Shown piece by piece: positions 1-8,158 of a stretch of 64,000 nt of DNA; within the stretch, counting starts at the first letter, position 1, and every line of letters starts with the position of its first letter. Source of the DNA: Aeromonas rivipollensis. GTDB taxonomy: Bacteria; Pseudomonadota; Gammaproteobacteria; Enterobacterales; Aeromonadaceae. The notes beneath the pieces were generated by a model. That model saw nothing but the letters and a program-made list of their open reading frames with translations, was not told the DNA's origin and ran no database searches. The stretch covers positions 124,001 to 188,000 of the forward strand of contig NZ_JAAILA010000011.1 in the NCBI RefSeq assembly GCF_010974825.1, in the 5' to 3' direction. Position numbers and translations under genes: made by a program.

Positions 1-1265
1 AGGATCTCGGGCTCTGGCAGGGGATGGGGCTGCTCGCCACCTCATTGCTCGGCACCGGGATCTTCGTGGTGCCGGCGACAGCGGCGTCGCTGGCGGGGGG
101 CGCGTCGCTGTGGGCCTGGGTGCTGCTCATCGTACTGGTACTGCCCATCGCCTTCACCTTCGCCCGCCTCGGTCGCCGCTACCCCCATGCGGGCGGGGCG
201 CCGCACCTCATCGGGCTCGCCTTTGGCAACGGCGCCGAGCGCTTCTCCGCCTTCCTGTTTCTGGCGGTGCTGCCGGTGGGGCTGCCCGCCGCCCTCACCA
301 TAGCCGCCGGTTTCTGGCACGCCCTGTTCGACATGGGGGAGTGGACCCTGTGGGCCATCCAGCTGCTGACCCTGCTTGGGGTCTTCCTGCTCGGCCTGCG
401 GGGGGCGCGTTCCTCCGGCAACCTGCAACTGCTGATTGCCCTGGCCATATTGGGGCTGACCCTGCTCATCTGGTTCAAGGGGGATCTCGGCTGGCGTGAC
501 GGGGCCCAGCCGCTGCCGACGGCCGCCGAATGGCCCGCCATGGGCACGGCGCTGGCGGTGATGTTCTGGTGCTTCGTGGGGCTGGAAGCCTTCGCCCACA
601 TGGGGGAGGAGTTCAAGCGACCGGAGCGGGACTATCCCCTGGCCCTGCTCGGCGGCGTCTTGCTGGCGGGGCTCATCTACTGGGTGCACTCCCTGGTGGT
701 GCTCAAATACGGTCTCTATGGGGACGAGGCGACCAATGCCACCGCCATTCCGGCCCTGCTCTCCCTGCTGTTCGGCCCTACCGCCAAGTGGCTGGTGGCG
801 GTGCTCGGCTACCTCTCCTGCTTTGCCAGCATCAACATCTACCTGCAAGGGTTTGCGCGCCTTATCTGGAGCATGGCGCGGGAGGGCAAGCTGCCCGCCT
901 CCCTCTCCCGCCTCTCGGCCCGTGGTGCGCCCCTCAATGCCCTGTGCTGGGTGCTCGCCATCTGTCTGGTCTCCATCACCTTGATCCTCTGGCTCAAGCT
1001 GCCGCTCGATGAGCTCATCCGCTACGCCAACGGCAACTTCGTGCTGGTCTATCTGCTCTGCATGGCGGCGGGCTGGCGTCTGCTTGGCGGCATGGGCAAG
1101 GGGCTGGCGGGGGTGAGCGTCTTGCTCTGCGCGGCCGTGCTGGTGGCGCTCGCCTCCCAGGTGCTCTATGCGGTGGTGCTGAGCGCGGGCTACGGCTGCT
1201 TCTCCCTGTGGCGGCGCAGACGCCGCCGCACTCTGGCCACCGACAACATCTGCACCATCAAGTAA
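1..1265 (+). CDS. yjeH: YjeH-type amino-acid exporter (5' truncated)
   Basis: This is an APC-superfamily inner-membrane transporter resembling E. coli YjeH, which exports L-methionine and branched-chain amino acids. The reading frame is open from base 3 to the window edge, and the residues before the first ATG (base 24) align with the YjeH N-terminus (DLGLWQGMGLLATS-like), so the true start lies outside the window and the ATG at 24 is internal. The remaining roughly 420 residues contain about a dozen hydrophobic segments, the early glycine-rich GTGIFVVPA helix break typical of APC proteins, and the conserved FWCFVGLEAFAHM segment. It ends in a short arginine-rich cytoplasmic tail. A bidirectional terminator follows. 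Substrate is inferred from the family. Confidence 0.85.
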   Translation, partial: DLGLWQGMGLLATSLLGTGIFVVPATAASLAGGASLWAWVLLIVLVLPIAFTFARLGRRYPHAGGAPHLIGLAFGNGAERFSAFLFLAVLPVGLPAALTIAAGFWHALFDMGEWTLWAIQLLTLLGVFLLGLRGARSSGNLQLLIALAILGLTLLIWFKGDLGWRDGAQPLPTAAEWPAMGTALAVMFWCFVGLEAFAHMGEEFKRPERDYPLALLGGVLLAGLIYWVHSLVVLKYGLYGDEATNATAIPALLSLLFGPTAKWLVAVLGYLSCFASINIYLQGFARLIWSMAREGKLPASLSRLSARGAPLNALCWVLAICLVSITLILWLKLPLDELIRYANGNFVLVYLLCMAAGWRLLGGMGKGLAGVSVLLCAAVLVALASQVLYAVVLSAGYGCFSLWRRRRRRTLATDNICTIK

Positions 1266-1273
1266 CCACCCAA

Positions 1274-1300
1274 AAGAAGCCCCGCAGTGCGGGGCTTTTT
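1274..1300. terminator. Bidirectional intrinsic terminator
   Basis: Nine-base-pair perfect GC-rich stem (1277-1285 with 1289-1297) and a 3-nt loop, followed by T5 on the plus strand and by a T-rich run on the minus strand. It separates the convergent yjeH-type gene and the GNAT gene. Confidence 0.85.
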
Positions 1301-1324
1301 ACTGGCTATCAGATGTGGTGGTGC

Positions 1325-1861
1325 TTAAAGGTCTGGCAGGTCGCTGCGCAGCAGGGCGTAGTGGCGAAGGGAGATGAAGCCATCCCCCTTCCACTCGCAC
1401 TCCCGCGCCGTGCCTTCGTAGCGAAAGCCGGCTCGCTCCAGCAGGCGGGCGGAGGAGAGGCTGGGCTCCTCCACTACCGCCAGCAGCCGGTGCAGCGCTG
1501 TGGTGCGGTAAGTGAGCGGGAGCCACAACCGCAGCGCCGCGCTCATTACCCCCTTGCCCCAGTGTTCGGGATAGAGCCAGTAGCCGATCTCGGCCCCTTT
1601 GTGCTGCGGGTCGGCATCGTGGTAGCCGATGGCTCCCAGCGGCTCTTTGGTGCGCGGATTGCGAATGAGGTGCCAGGCACCGCGGCCCGTGCGGGTCAGC
1701 TCGGCGTACCACTCCATCTGGGCCTGACATTCTGCCAAGCTGTCGTAGCTGATGCCGTAGTAGGCGATGACACGCGGATCCGACAGGCCACGATAGATGT
1801 GGGGCAGGTCGGCCTCGATGACGGGATCCAGCCTTATCTCTGGCGACGTAGTTGACGTCAT
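1325..1861 (-). CDS. GNAT N-acetyltransferase, RimJ/RimL type
   Basis: A 178-residue acetyltransferase of the Acetyltransf_3/RimJ-RimL group, which transfers acetyl from acetyl-CoA to protein N-termini or small amines. The acetyl-CoA loop is visible as GYWLYPEHWGKGVMSAAL, and the C-terminal SSARLLERAGF helix is typical of the family. The frame extends upstream to 1948, but the ATG at 1861 is preceded at 6 nt by AAGGAG, and homology also begins there. It lies 83 nt downstream of the ABC-F gene on the same strand, so it is probably read from that promoter. Joint location with an ABC-F gene makes a drug- or ribosome-protection role imaginable, but the substrate cannot be read from the sequence. 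Confidence 0.8.
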   Translation of the reverse strand: MTSTTSPEIRLDPVIEADLPHIYRGLSDPRVIAYYGISYDSLAECQAQMEWYAELTRTGRGAWHLIRNPRTKEPLGAIGYHDADPQHKGAEIGYWLYPEHWGKGVMSAALRLWLPLTYRTTALHRLLAVVEEPSLSSARLLERAGFRYEGTARECEWKGDGFISLRHYALLRSDLPDL

Positions 1862-1944
1862 GGGGGCTCCTTGCGGCCAGTCGTGGCTGGCCGCTTGTGT
1901 TGAGTCAAACAGGGGGGGATGGCCAAGGCGGTTCATTGCTGCGC

Positions 1945-3678
1945 TCATGATTCGACAAGCCCGAGCAAGCCGGCCAGCCTTGCCAGCTCATGGCGCCACT
2001 CCTGCTGCAGCCGCGGGGTCTGGTGCCTGGGCTTGCGGGCGAGATCGGCGGCCAGCAGGGCATCGAGCTCATACCAGCGGGCCAGCAGCGCCTCTTCGTC
2101 ATCCTCAGTGCAGGCAGTGGCCTGGCGGGAATCGTGCCCGGATGACTCCTCAGCCACCACTCTCTGCTGGTGGTCGATCAGCTCGGCATAGGCCCGCTCT
2201 GCACTGTGGGCCTCCTGGATGCGGCCGTCTCTGATCAGCCAGAAGCGGTTGCAGCTGCGCTCGATCAGATCCCGATCGTGGGAGACCAGCAAGACGCCCC
2301 CGGGGAAGGCATTCAAGGCCTCGGCCAGCTCCTCCTTGCCCGCCAGATCCAGGTGGTTGGTGGGTTCATCGAGCCAGAGCAGGTGGTGGCTCGCCAGGGA
2401 GAGGGCGAGAAACAGCAGCCTGGCCCGCTCCCCCCCGCTCAAGGCGTGCACCCGCTGGCCATGGCGGGAGTAGGGGAAGCCCGCGCGGATCAGGGCCTGG
2501 CGCAGTGTCACCTCCGGCAAGGGCGCCAGGGGATAGAGGGCGTCGCTCAGGGTGGCGTCGCCGTCCAGCTGCTGCAGGGACTGATCGTAGTAGGCGATGC
2601 TGGCGCCGGGGTGGCGATACCAGCCCTCACCCGGCCCTTGATCGCGCAGCTCGCCCCAGCACTGGCGCAGCAGGGAGGACTTGCCGGTGCCGTTGGCGCC
2701 GAGCAGAGCGACCCTGTCGCCGGCCCGCAACCAGAGATCCTCGGCCCGCAGCAGGGGCGGCAAGCCGGGGGCGGGGTGCACCTCCAGGGCTTCCAGTCGC
2801 AGCAGGGCATTGGCGGGCAGTGCCTGCCCGTGCAGCTCGAGGCGCCAGGGGGCTGGCGCCGCGACCTGGCTCTGCTCCTCCTGCAGGCGGGTGATGCGTT
2901 TTTCCATGGACTTGGCCTGGCGCACCAGCTTCTCGTTGTCATGCTCCCGCCCCCAGGTGGCGAGGCGCTTGCTGCTGGCGCTCAGGCGATCGATCTCCTT
3001 CTGCTCGTCGGCCCGGCGCAGGCGGGCCTGCTCGTCCTCCTCCGCCAGCGCCACCCTGGCCTGACTGCAGGGCAGGGCGAAACGATGGAGTCGTCCATCC
3101 CGCAGGATCAGGGTCTCGCGGGTCACCCGATCGAGCAGGCGGGCATCGTGGGAGACCAGCACCAGGGCGCCCCGCCAGCCCAGGAGGAACTGCTCCAGCC
3201 AGAGCAGTGCGGGCAGATCCAGGTGGTTGCTGGGTTCATCCAGCAGCAACAGGTTGGGTTGGCGCAGCAGGGCGCGGCCTAGCTGCAACCGGGTGTGCTG
3301 GCCGCCGCTCAGGGCGCTGACGGGGAGTTCGGCCTGCTCTTCGAGCTGCAGCTCGGTGAGCATCTTGTCCACCTGCCAGTCGGCGGCGGGATCACCCGCC
3401 AGGGCATCCTGCAGCACGGCGCGGGTGCCTAGCCCTTGCAGCCTTGGGGGCAGGTGCTGGGCCACGAACTCGCAGCGGCAGGGGGCGGCCTGCTGCACCC
3501 GTCCGTCATGGGGTTGCAGCTCACCGGCCAGCAGGGCGAGCAGTGTGCTCTTGCCGCAGCCATTGGCGCCAATCAGGCCCAGGCGATCGCCGCTCTGGAT
3601 GCCGAGATTTATGTGGTCAAACAAGGGGAGGTGTCCCGCAGTCATCTGCAGGGAGTGGGTACTCATCAGTGTCGTCAT
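1945..3678 (-). CDS. ABC-F family ATPase, possible ribosome protection factor
   Basis: A 577-residue soluble protein with two ABC cassettes and no membrane segments, the ABC-F layout. Cassette 1 has Walker A GANGCGKS at 37-44, LSGGQ at 123-127 and LLLLDEPSNHLD at 143-154. Cassette 2 has GANGTGKS at 327-334, LSGGE at 413-417 and LLWLDEPTNHLD at 433-444. Between them is a charged helical linker (about 205-285), the part that reaches the peptidyl-transferase centre in ABC-F proteins. A C-terminal charged tail follows residue 500. It does not closely match EttA, Uup, YheS or YbiT by length or linker as I recall them, so it may be an antibiotic-resistance-type ABC-F. The unusual leader with an upstream ORF (3788-3874) supports drug-responsive control. 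The ATG at 3678 is preferred over an internal ATG at 3666, which lacks a ribosome binding site. Confidence 0.85.
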   Translation of the reverse strand: MTTLMSTHSLQMTAGHLPLFDHINLGIQSGDRLGLIGANGCGKSTLLALLAGELQPHDGRVQQAAPCRCEFVAQHLPPRLQGLGTRAVLQDALAGDPAADWQVDKMLTELQLEEQAELPVSALSGGQHTRLQLGRALLRQPNLLLLDEPSNHLDLPALLWLEQFLLGWRGALVLVSHDARLLDRVTRETLILRDGRLHRFALPCSQARVALAEEDEQARLRRADEQKEIDRLSASSKRLATWGREHDNEKLVRQAKSMEKRITRLQEEQSQVAAPAPWRLELHGQALPANALLRLEALEVHPAPGLPPLLRAEDLWLRAGDRVALLGANGTGKSSLLRQCWGELRDQGPGEGWYRHPGASIAYYDQSLQQLDGDATLSDALYPLAPLPEVTLRQALIRAGFPYSRHGQRVHALSGGERARLLFLALSLASHHLLWLDEPTNHLDLAGKEELAEALNAFPGGVLLVSHDRDLIERSCNRFWLIRDGRIQEAHSAERAYAELIDHQQRVVAEESSGHDSRQATACTEDDEEALLARWYELDALLAADLARKPRHQTPRLQQEWRHELARLAGLLGLVES

Positions 3679-3686
3679 GCTCTTGC
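3679..3686 (-). promoter_or_regulatory. Attenuator arm at the ABC-F start codon
   Basis: The eight transcript bases GCAAGAGC lie directly before the ABC-F ATG and after its GAGAG ribosome binding site. They are exactly complementary to the GCTCTTGC transcribed from 3812-3819 inside the upstream ORF. Pairing would bury the ABC-F translation start. The pairing is seen in the sequence; the regulatory role is inferred. Confidence 0.5.
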
Positions 3687-3787
3687 TCTCTTAAATGGCG
3701 GGATCGGAAATCCCTGTCATCAGGAGCGCTGGCGACAACGGTCGAGAAAGGTCTCGGTGTGGAAGGAGTCGGCTTTGCTCGAACCCG

Positions 3788-3874
3788 CTATCGCAGCGCG
3801 ATGGTATGCAGGCAAGAGCGGGCGAATGTGCCGAACAGGCGAGCCGAGAACATCGGACACGCTTGGATAACCAT
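3788..3874 (-). CDS. Leader peptide ORF upstream of ABC-F gene (28 codons)
   Basis: This small frame starts with ATG at 3874, six nt after AAGGAGG, a perfect Shine-Dalgarno and the best in the region, and ends at TAG 3788-3790. It encodes a 28-residue, cysteine-containing, mildly basic and hydrophobic peptide (starts MVIQACPMFSARLF, ends HTIALR). Codons 19-21 (Arg-Ser-Cys) contain the GCTCTTGC that can pair with the ABC-F start region 130 nt downstream. Leader peptides with this position and geometry control erm, cat and several ABC-F resistance genes by drug-induced ribosome stalling. A ribosome stalled near codons 14-20 would mask the inhibitory arm. No homologue is known to me. Confidence 0.6.
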   Translation of the reverse strand: MVIQACPMFSARLFGTFARSCLHTIALR

Positions 3875-3906
3875 TTTTTACCTCCTTGTGTTTCGTTATG
3901 GTCAGG

Positions 3907-3942
3907 TGCGGCGATTATAGGCGTAGAAAAAATAGCCGTCTA
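3907..3942 (-). promoter_or_regulatory. Promoter of the ABC-F leader transcript
   Basis: On the minus strand a perfect -10 TATAAT (3914-3919) lies 17 bp from a -35-like TAGACG (3937-3942, 4 of 6 consensus). Initiation near 3907 would give an untranslated leader of about 230 nt before the ABC-F start and would place the 28-codon leader ORF about 33 nt from the 5' end. The 3679-4082 gap holds this leader and the pliI terminator and no other gene. Confidence 0.65.
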
Positions 3943-4015
3943 TCGGGGAATAGGGGGGATATCGGGCTGTTATGGGGGCATCTGGCAGTGAAAAGGGGTC
4001 TTCATCGTAGCCTCC

Positions 4016-4049
4016 GGCAAAACAAGAGCCCCGCAGGGCGGGGCTCTTG
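4016..4049 (-). terminator. Terminator of pliI
   Basis: Twelve-base-pair perfect stem (4023-4034 with 4038-4049), 3-nt loop, followed on the minus strand by TTTT. It lies just downstream of pliI and upstream of the ABC-F promoter. Confidence 0.85.
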
Positions 4050-4082
4050 AATCAGGTATGCGGGTGCATCAGATGAGAGGGA

Positions 4083-4520
4083 TCAGTCGCGGGGGGTCTT
4101 GAGCGCCTGGATCACATCGTCACTGGGGGCCAGCCCCTCCACGTGGTTGAAGCTCTCCAGCCCCTCCTGCGCATTGATGGTGAAGGCGTCGGCGCTCTGG
4201 TAGCTGCCGCTGCCGGCGCTCTCGACCAGGACGATGAGCTCGGGCTGCTTGTCACCGTTGAGATCCAGCAGTTTGAGCGCCTTGATGCTGCCATCGCGAG
4301 GCATCACCTTGCCGTCGATGAACTGATCCAGGGGAAACTCGGGGTTGGCGCCTGAGTAGAGGCGCACGTCGTAGCTGCCGGTGGAGGCGGGCTCGCCGCG
4401 CCCCTCGCTGACTGTGAGCACCTGGCCCGTAGGCAGCGTCAGCTGCTGGAAGAATCCCTCCGCCGCCTGGCTGGTCAGGGGCAGGCTGAGCAGGCCGAGA
4501 GTAATGAGTAAGGCTTTCAT
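4083..4520 (-). CDS. pliI: Periplasmic inhibitor of I-type lysozyme (PliI)
   Basis: A 145-residue secreted protein that I recognise as PliI, the periplasmic inhibitor of invertebrate-type lysozymes first described from Aeromonas hydrophila. It binds and blocks the host enzyme's active site. A signal peptide (MKALLITLGLLSLPLTSQAA) is followed by the mature start EGFFQQLTLPTGQVLTV. The inhibitory loop is visible as ESAGSGSYQSADAF, holding the SGxY motif shared by lysozyme inhibitors, and a LLDLNGDKQPEL segment precedes it. The frame extends upstream to 4706, but the ATG at 4520 starts exactly at the signal peptide. An MliC-type inhibitor of C-type lysozyme is also encoded in this window at 38798. 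Confidence 0.8.
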   Translation of the reverse strand: MKALLITLGLLSLPLTSQAAEGFFQQLTLPTGQVLTVSEGRGEPASTGSYDVRLYSGANPEFPLDQFIDGKVMPRDGSIKALKLLDLNGDKQPELIVLVESAGSGSYQSADAFTINAQEGLESFNHVEGLAPSDDVIQALKTPRD

Positions 4521-4635
4521 GGATGTGACCCTTGTTGCTGCTTGTGATGCGGTGTCAGTGGGCAGGGGCCTGGCCCCCGCCTTGTCTGTGGCCGACCAGG
4601 GGCTGGCGCTTGGCCAGCCCCTGTCGATCCCCTGT

Positions 4636-6666
4636 TTACCATATCTTGACCCGTTTGGCCGGGTCCAGATAGAGCTTGTCACCCGGCTGTATGTTGAACG
4701 CCTCATAGAAGGCGGGGATGTTCGGCACCACGCCGTTGACCCTGTACTCGGGAGGGGAGTGGGGATCCGAGGCGAGCAGCATCTGCATCAGCTCGGGGCG
4801 ATACATGCCCTTCCATACCTGGGCCCAGCCGAGGAAGAAGCGCTGCTCGCCGGTGAAGCCGTCCAGCACAGGGGCTTCCTTGCCATCCAGCGACAGCAGG
4901 TAGGCCTTGTGGGCTATGGTGAGGCCACCGAGATCGCCTATGTTCTCCCCCAGGGTGAACTGGCCGTTGACGTACTGCCCCTTGATGGGCTCGAAGCGGT
5001 TGTACTGGGCCACCAGCCGGCTGGTTCGGAAGCGGAACTCCTTGAGATCCTGGGGCGTCCACCAGTCGCGCATCACGCCATCACCGTCGGATCTGGCCCC
5101 CTGATCGTCGAAACCGTGACCCATCTCGTGGCCTATCACCCCGCCGATGGCGCCGTAGTTCACAGCGTCGTCCGCGCTCATGTCGAAGAAGGGGGGTTGC
5201 AAAATGGCGGCCGGGAAGACGATCTCGTTGTTGCTCGCGTTGTAGTAGGCGTTCACCGTCTGGGGCGACATGTGCCACTCGTCCCTGTCCACCGGCTTGC
5301 CGAGGCGGGCCAGGCTGTCGGCATATTCGAAGGCGCGGGCGCGCTGCAGGTTGCCCACCAGGTCATCGGCGCGGATCTCGATGGCGCTGTAGTCCTTCCA
5401 CTTGTCCGGATAGCCTATCTTGGGCCTGAACTTGGCGAGCTTGGCCAGGGCCTGGGTCTTGGTGGCCGGCGACATCCAGTCCAGCTCCTGGATGCTCTGG
5501 CCGTAGGCGGTGCGCAGGTTCTCCACCAGCTGCTCCATGCGTGCCTTGGCCTCTGGCGGGAAGTAGCGCTCCACATAGAGCTTGCCCACCGCCTCCCCCA
5601 GGTTGTTGTCCAGTACCCCGAGGGCACGCTCCCAGGGGGCGCGCTGCTTGGGCGTGCCGCTCAAGGTGGTGCCGAAGAAGGCGAAGTTCTGGGCGTCGGT
5701 CTGGCTGTCGAGGTAGGGGGCGAAATCGGTGATGAGCTGCCACTTGAGGTAGGCCTGCCAGTCGCCCATGGGGGTCTGCTTCATCACCTCGTCCAGGGCC
5801 GTCAGGTAGCTCGGCTGGCCTATGATGAGGCTCTGCTGGCCGCTCAGGCCGGCCTGATCCAGATAGCTGTTCCAGTCGATGCTGGGGGCGAGGCGCGTGA
5901 GCTCGCCGATGGGGGCCTTGTTGTAGTTCTTCTGCCGATCCCGCAGGACGACGTTGTCCCACTGGATCTGGGCGAGCCGGGTCTCGAGGGCCAGGATGCG
6001 CTTGGCCTTGGCCCCCGCATCCGCCTCGCCGAAGCGGCTCAGCATGCCGGCGATATGTTGCTCGTATTTCTGCCGCAGCGCCTGGCTGGCGGCATCCTGC
6101 TTGAGGTAGTAGTCCCTGTCCGGCAGGCCGAGCCCGGATTGATAGAGGTAGACCGCATAGCTGTCCGGCGCCTTGGCGTCCGCATCTATCCAGAAGCCGA
6201 AGGGGGCGCGGCCCCCCAGCTTGCCGGCACGGGCGAAGGCCTGGGCCAGACCCTGCTTGTCATGGATCTGATCGATGTCGCCAAGCATGGGCAGCAGGGG
6301 CGTGGTGCCCCTGGCGTTGCGGGTCTGCTGATCCAGATAGCTTCGGTAGAGGTCGTGGATCTGCTGGGCCGGGGTGCCGGTGGCGGCCTTGCCGTCCAGC
6401 CCCTCCACCAGCACCCGCACGTCTGCCAGGGACTTGTCCCGCAGCAGGTAGAAGGCGCCGTCGGCGGGCCTGTCATCCGGGATCTTGGCGGTGGCCAGCC
6501 AGTGGCCGTTCACGTAGCGGAAGAAGTCGTCACCGGGCTTGACCCGGGTGTCCATGTTGGCCAGCGCGAGGCCGGAGTGCTTGTCTGCCTGGTCCGGCCC
6601 CTGACTGCAACCGGCCAGCAAGGCCAGCCCGATGAGGGCGGCCAGTATGCTTTTCTTATTGTTCAT
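4636..6666 (-). CDS. pepO: M13-family zinc metallopeptidase lipoprotein (PepO-like)
   Basis: A 676-residue neprilysin/endothelin-converting-enzyme family (M13) endopeptidase, probably anchored in the envelope as a lipoprotein. The N-terminus MNNKKSILAALIGLALLAGC carries a lipobox (LAGC), which fixes the ATG at 6666 although the frame opens further upstream. The zinc site GHEMGHGFDD supplies two histidines and the catalytic glutamate, and GENIGDLGG downstream supplies the third ligand. The usual large N-terminal M13 lid domain precedes them, and length fits the family. Members cleave short peptides. The gene is divergent from tilS and separated from pliI by 115 nt. Role here (peptide processing or host peptides) is not readable. 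Confidence 0.88.
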   Translation of the reverse strand: MNNKKSILAALIGLALLAGCSQGPDQADKHSGLALANMDTRVKPGDDFFRYVNGHWLATAKIPDDRPADGAFYLLRDKSLADVRVLVEGLDGKAATGTPAQQIHDLYRSYLDQQTRNARGTTPLLPMLGDIDQIHDKQGLAQAFARAGKLGGRAPFGFWIDADAKAPDSYAVYLYQSGLGLPDRDYYLKQDAASQALRQKYEQHIAGMLSRFGEADAGAKAKRILALETRLAQIQWDNVVLRDRQKNYNKAPIGELTRLAPSIDWNSYLDQAGLSGQQSLIIGQPSYLTALDEVMKQTPMGDWQAYLKWQLITDFAPYLDSQTDAQNFAFFGTTLSGTPKQRAPWERALGVLDNNLGEAVGKLYVERYFPPEAKARMEQLVENLRTAYGQSIQELDWMSPATKTQALAKLAKFRPKIGYPDKWKDYSAIEIRADDLVGNLQRARAFEYADSLARLGKPVDRDEWHMSPQTVNAYYNASNNEIVFPAAILQPPFFDMSADDAVNYGAIGGVIGHEMGHGFDDQGARSDGDGVMRDWWTPQDLKEFRFRTSRLVAQYNRFEPIKGQYVNGQFTLGENIGDLGGLTIAHKAYLLSLDGKEAPVLDGFTGEQRFFLGWAQVWKGMYRPELMQMLLASDPHSPPEYRVNGVVPNIPAFYEAFNIQPGDKLYLDPAKRVKIW

Positions 6667-6793
6667 TGTCTTATTCCAATTAGGGTTACTCAGCGTCCCG
6701 GTCCAGGTCGGGAGGAGACTCACTCTAGCAGTCGGGTTAGCGCTTGATAAGCCCGACTCTGCTAAGATCGGCCTGGTCGTATAGGGGAAGCCT

Positions 6794-8131
6794 ATGATTT
6801 CTCGTGTTTATTCTCGTTTTTGTCAGACTCTGCCCGCGCCGGAAGGTTCCCGGGGCCTGCTGGTAGCCTTCAGTGGCGGGCTCGACTCCACCGTGCTGCT
6901 GGTGCTGGCGGCGCGTTTTGCCCAGGAGCAGGGCCTTGCCCTGCGTGCCCTGCACGTCCACCACGGCCTGAGCCCTCATGCCGACGACTGGGTGGCCCAT
7001 TGTGAAGGGGTGTGCCAGCAACTGGCGGTGCCCCTCATCATCCAGCGGGTGCAACTGCAACGGGGCAACGGCGACAGTCTGGAGGCCCAGGCGCGGGAGG
7101 CCCGCTACCAGCGTCTCGCCGCCTGCCTGGAGGAGGGGGAGTGGCTGCTCACCGCCCATCATCAGGACGATCAGCTGGAGACCCTGCTGCTGGCGCTCAA
7201 GCGGGGCGCCGGATTGCGGGGGCTGGCGGGCATGGTACCGAACCAGCCCTTTGCCGGCGGCCGCTTGCTGCGCCCGCTGCTCGAGGTCAGCCGGGCCGAG
7301 CTGGCGGCGCTGGCGGAGACCCTGCCCTATGGCTGGGTGGAGGATGAGAGCAACCTGGATGTGAGCTACGATCGCAACTTCCTGCGCCAGCAGCTCATTC
7401 CCCAGCTCAAGGCGCGCTGGCCCGCCATGGCCCAGACGGCGGCGCGCAGCATGGCCCTGTGCGCCGAGCAGGAGGCCCTGATCAGCGAGCTGGCGGAGGC
7501 GGACTGGCAACAGGCCGGGGAGGGGGAGGCGCTGCGCATCGAGGCGCTGCAGCCGCTCTCCCCGGTACGGCGCAACAACCTGCTGCGCCACTGGATCCGT
7601 CGCCAGGGGGGAGAGATGCCGTCCAGGGAGCTGCTGGGGCTGCTCTGGCAGGAGGTGGCGCTGGCGCGGGAAGACGCCAACCCCAGGCTGAGCCTGCAGG
7701 GGCTGGAGTGCCGCCGCTTTCAGGGGCGACTCCACCTGGTGCCGCCCGGCCTTGCCCCCCGTGAGGAGGTGTTGCCCATCCGGGTGGGGGAGACGCTCCG
7801 CCTGCCGGACGGACTGGGGGCCTTCAGGCTGCTGTCATCGGATGGGGGGGAAGGGCTGCGCCCGCCACGGGAGGACGAGCCCCTGTCGGTGCGTTTTCAG
7901 GTGGCGTCCGGCGTCATGCTCAAGCCGGTGGGGCGGGTTGGCAGCCGGCGCCTGAAAAAGTTGCTGCAAGAGTACGGGGTGCCCTCCTGGCAACGGGGGC
8001 GTATTCCCATCCTCTATTACGGGGAGCAGGTGGCGCTGGTGGCCGGACTCTTCGTCTGCGACGGATTTCTGGCGCCCGAGGGGGGCATCAAGGGAGACTG
8101 GCGGCGAGCCGTCGCCCCGGCTCGTGACTGA
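6794..8131 (+). CDS. tilS: tRNA(Ile)-lysidine synthase TilS
   Basis: A 445-residue enzyme that attaches lysine to C34 of the tRNA-Ile CAU anticodon using ATP, changing both its codon and amino-acid identity; it is essential. The N-type ATP pyrophosphatase PP-loop SGGLDS is at 27-32, followed by HVHHGLSPHADDW and the TAHHQDDQLETLLLALKRG segment that contacts ATP and tRNA. The substrate-binding and C-terminal TilS domains follow, the latter with VGRVGSRRLKKLLQE near residue 380. Length matches the long enterobacterial form. The start has GGGGAAG 5 nt upstream. Confidence 0.95.
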   Translation: MISRVYSRFCQTLPAPEGSRGLLVAFSGGLDSTVLLVLAARFAQEQGLALRALHVHHGLSPHADDWVAHCEGVCQQLAVPLIIQRVQLQRGNGDSLEAQAREARYQRLAACLEEGEWLLTAHHQDDQLETLLLALKRGAGLRGLAGMVPNQPFAGGRLLRPLLEVSRAELAALAETLPYGWVEDESNLDVSYDRNFLRQQLIPQLKARWPAMAQTAARSMALCAEQEALISELAEADWQQAGEGEALRIEALQPLSPVRRNNLLRHWIRRQGGEMPSRELLGLLWQEVALAREDANPRLSLQGLECRRFQGRLHLVPPGLAPREEVLPIRVGETLRLPDGLGAFRLLSSDGGEGLRPPREDEPLSVRFQVASGVMLKPVGRVGSRRLKKLLQEYGVPSWQRGRIPILYYGEQVALVAGLFVCDGFLAPEGGIKGDWRRAVAPARD

Positions 8132-8158
8132 ACGCCGCCGCGATGTCGCCAGGCCGCC

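Noticed and set aside
4381-6747. A 788-codon open frame on the strand opposite pepO
   Set aside because: Its product is low-complexity Gly/Val/Leu/Ala without domains, it has no ribosome binding site, and pepO and pliI on the other strand have clear family motifs. High GC makes long antisense frames common.
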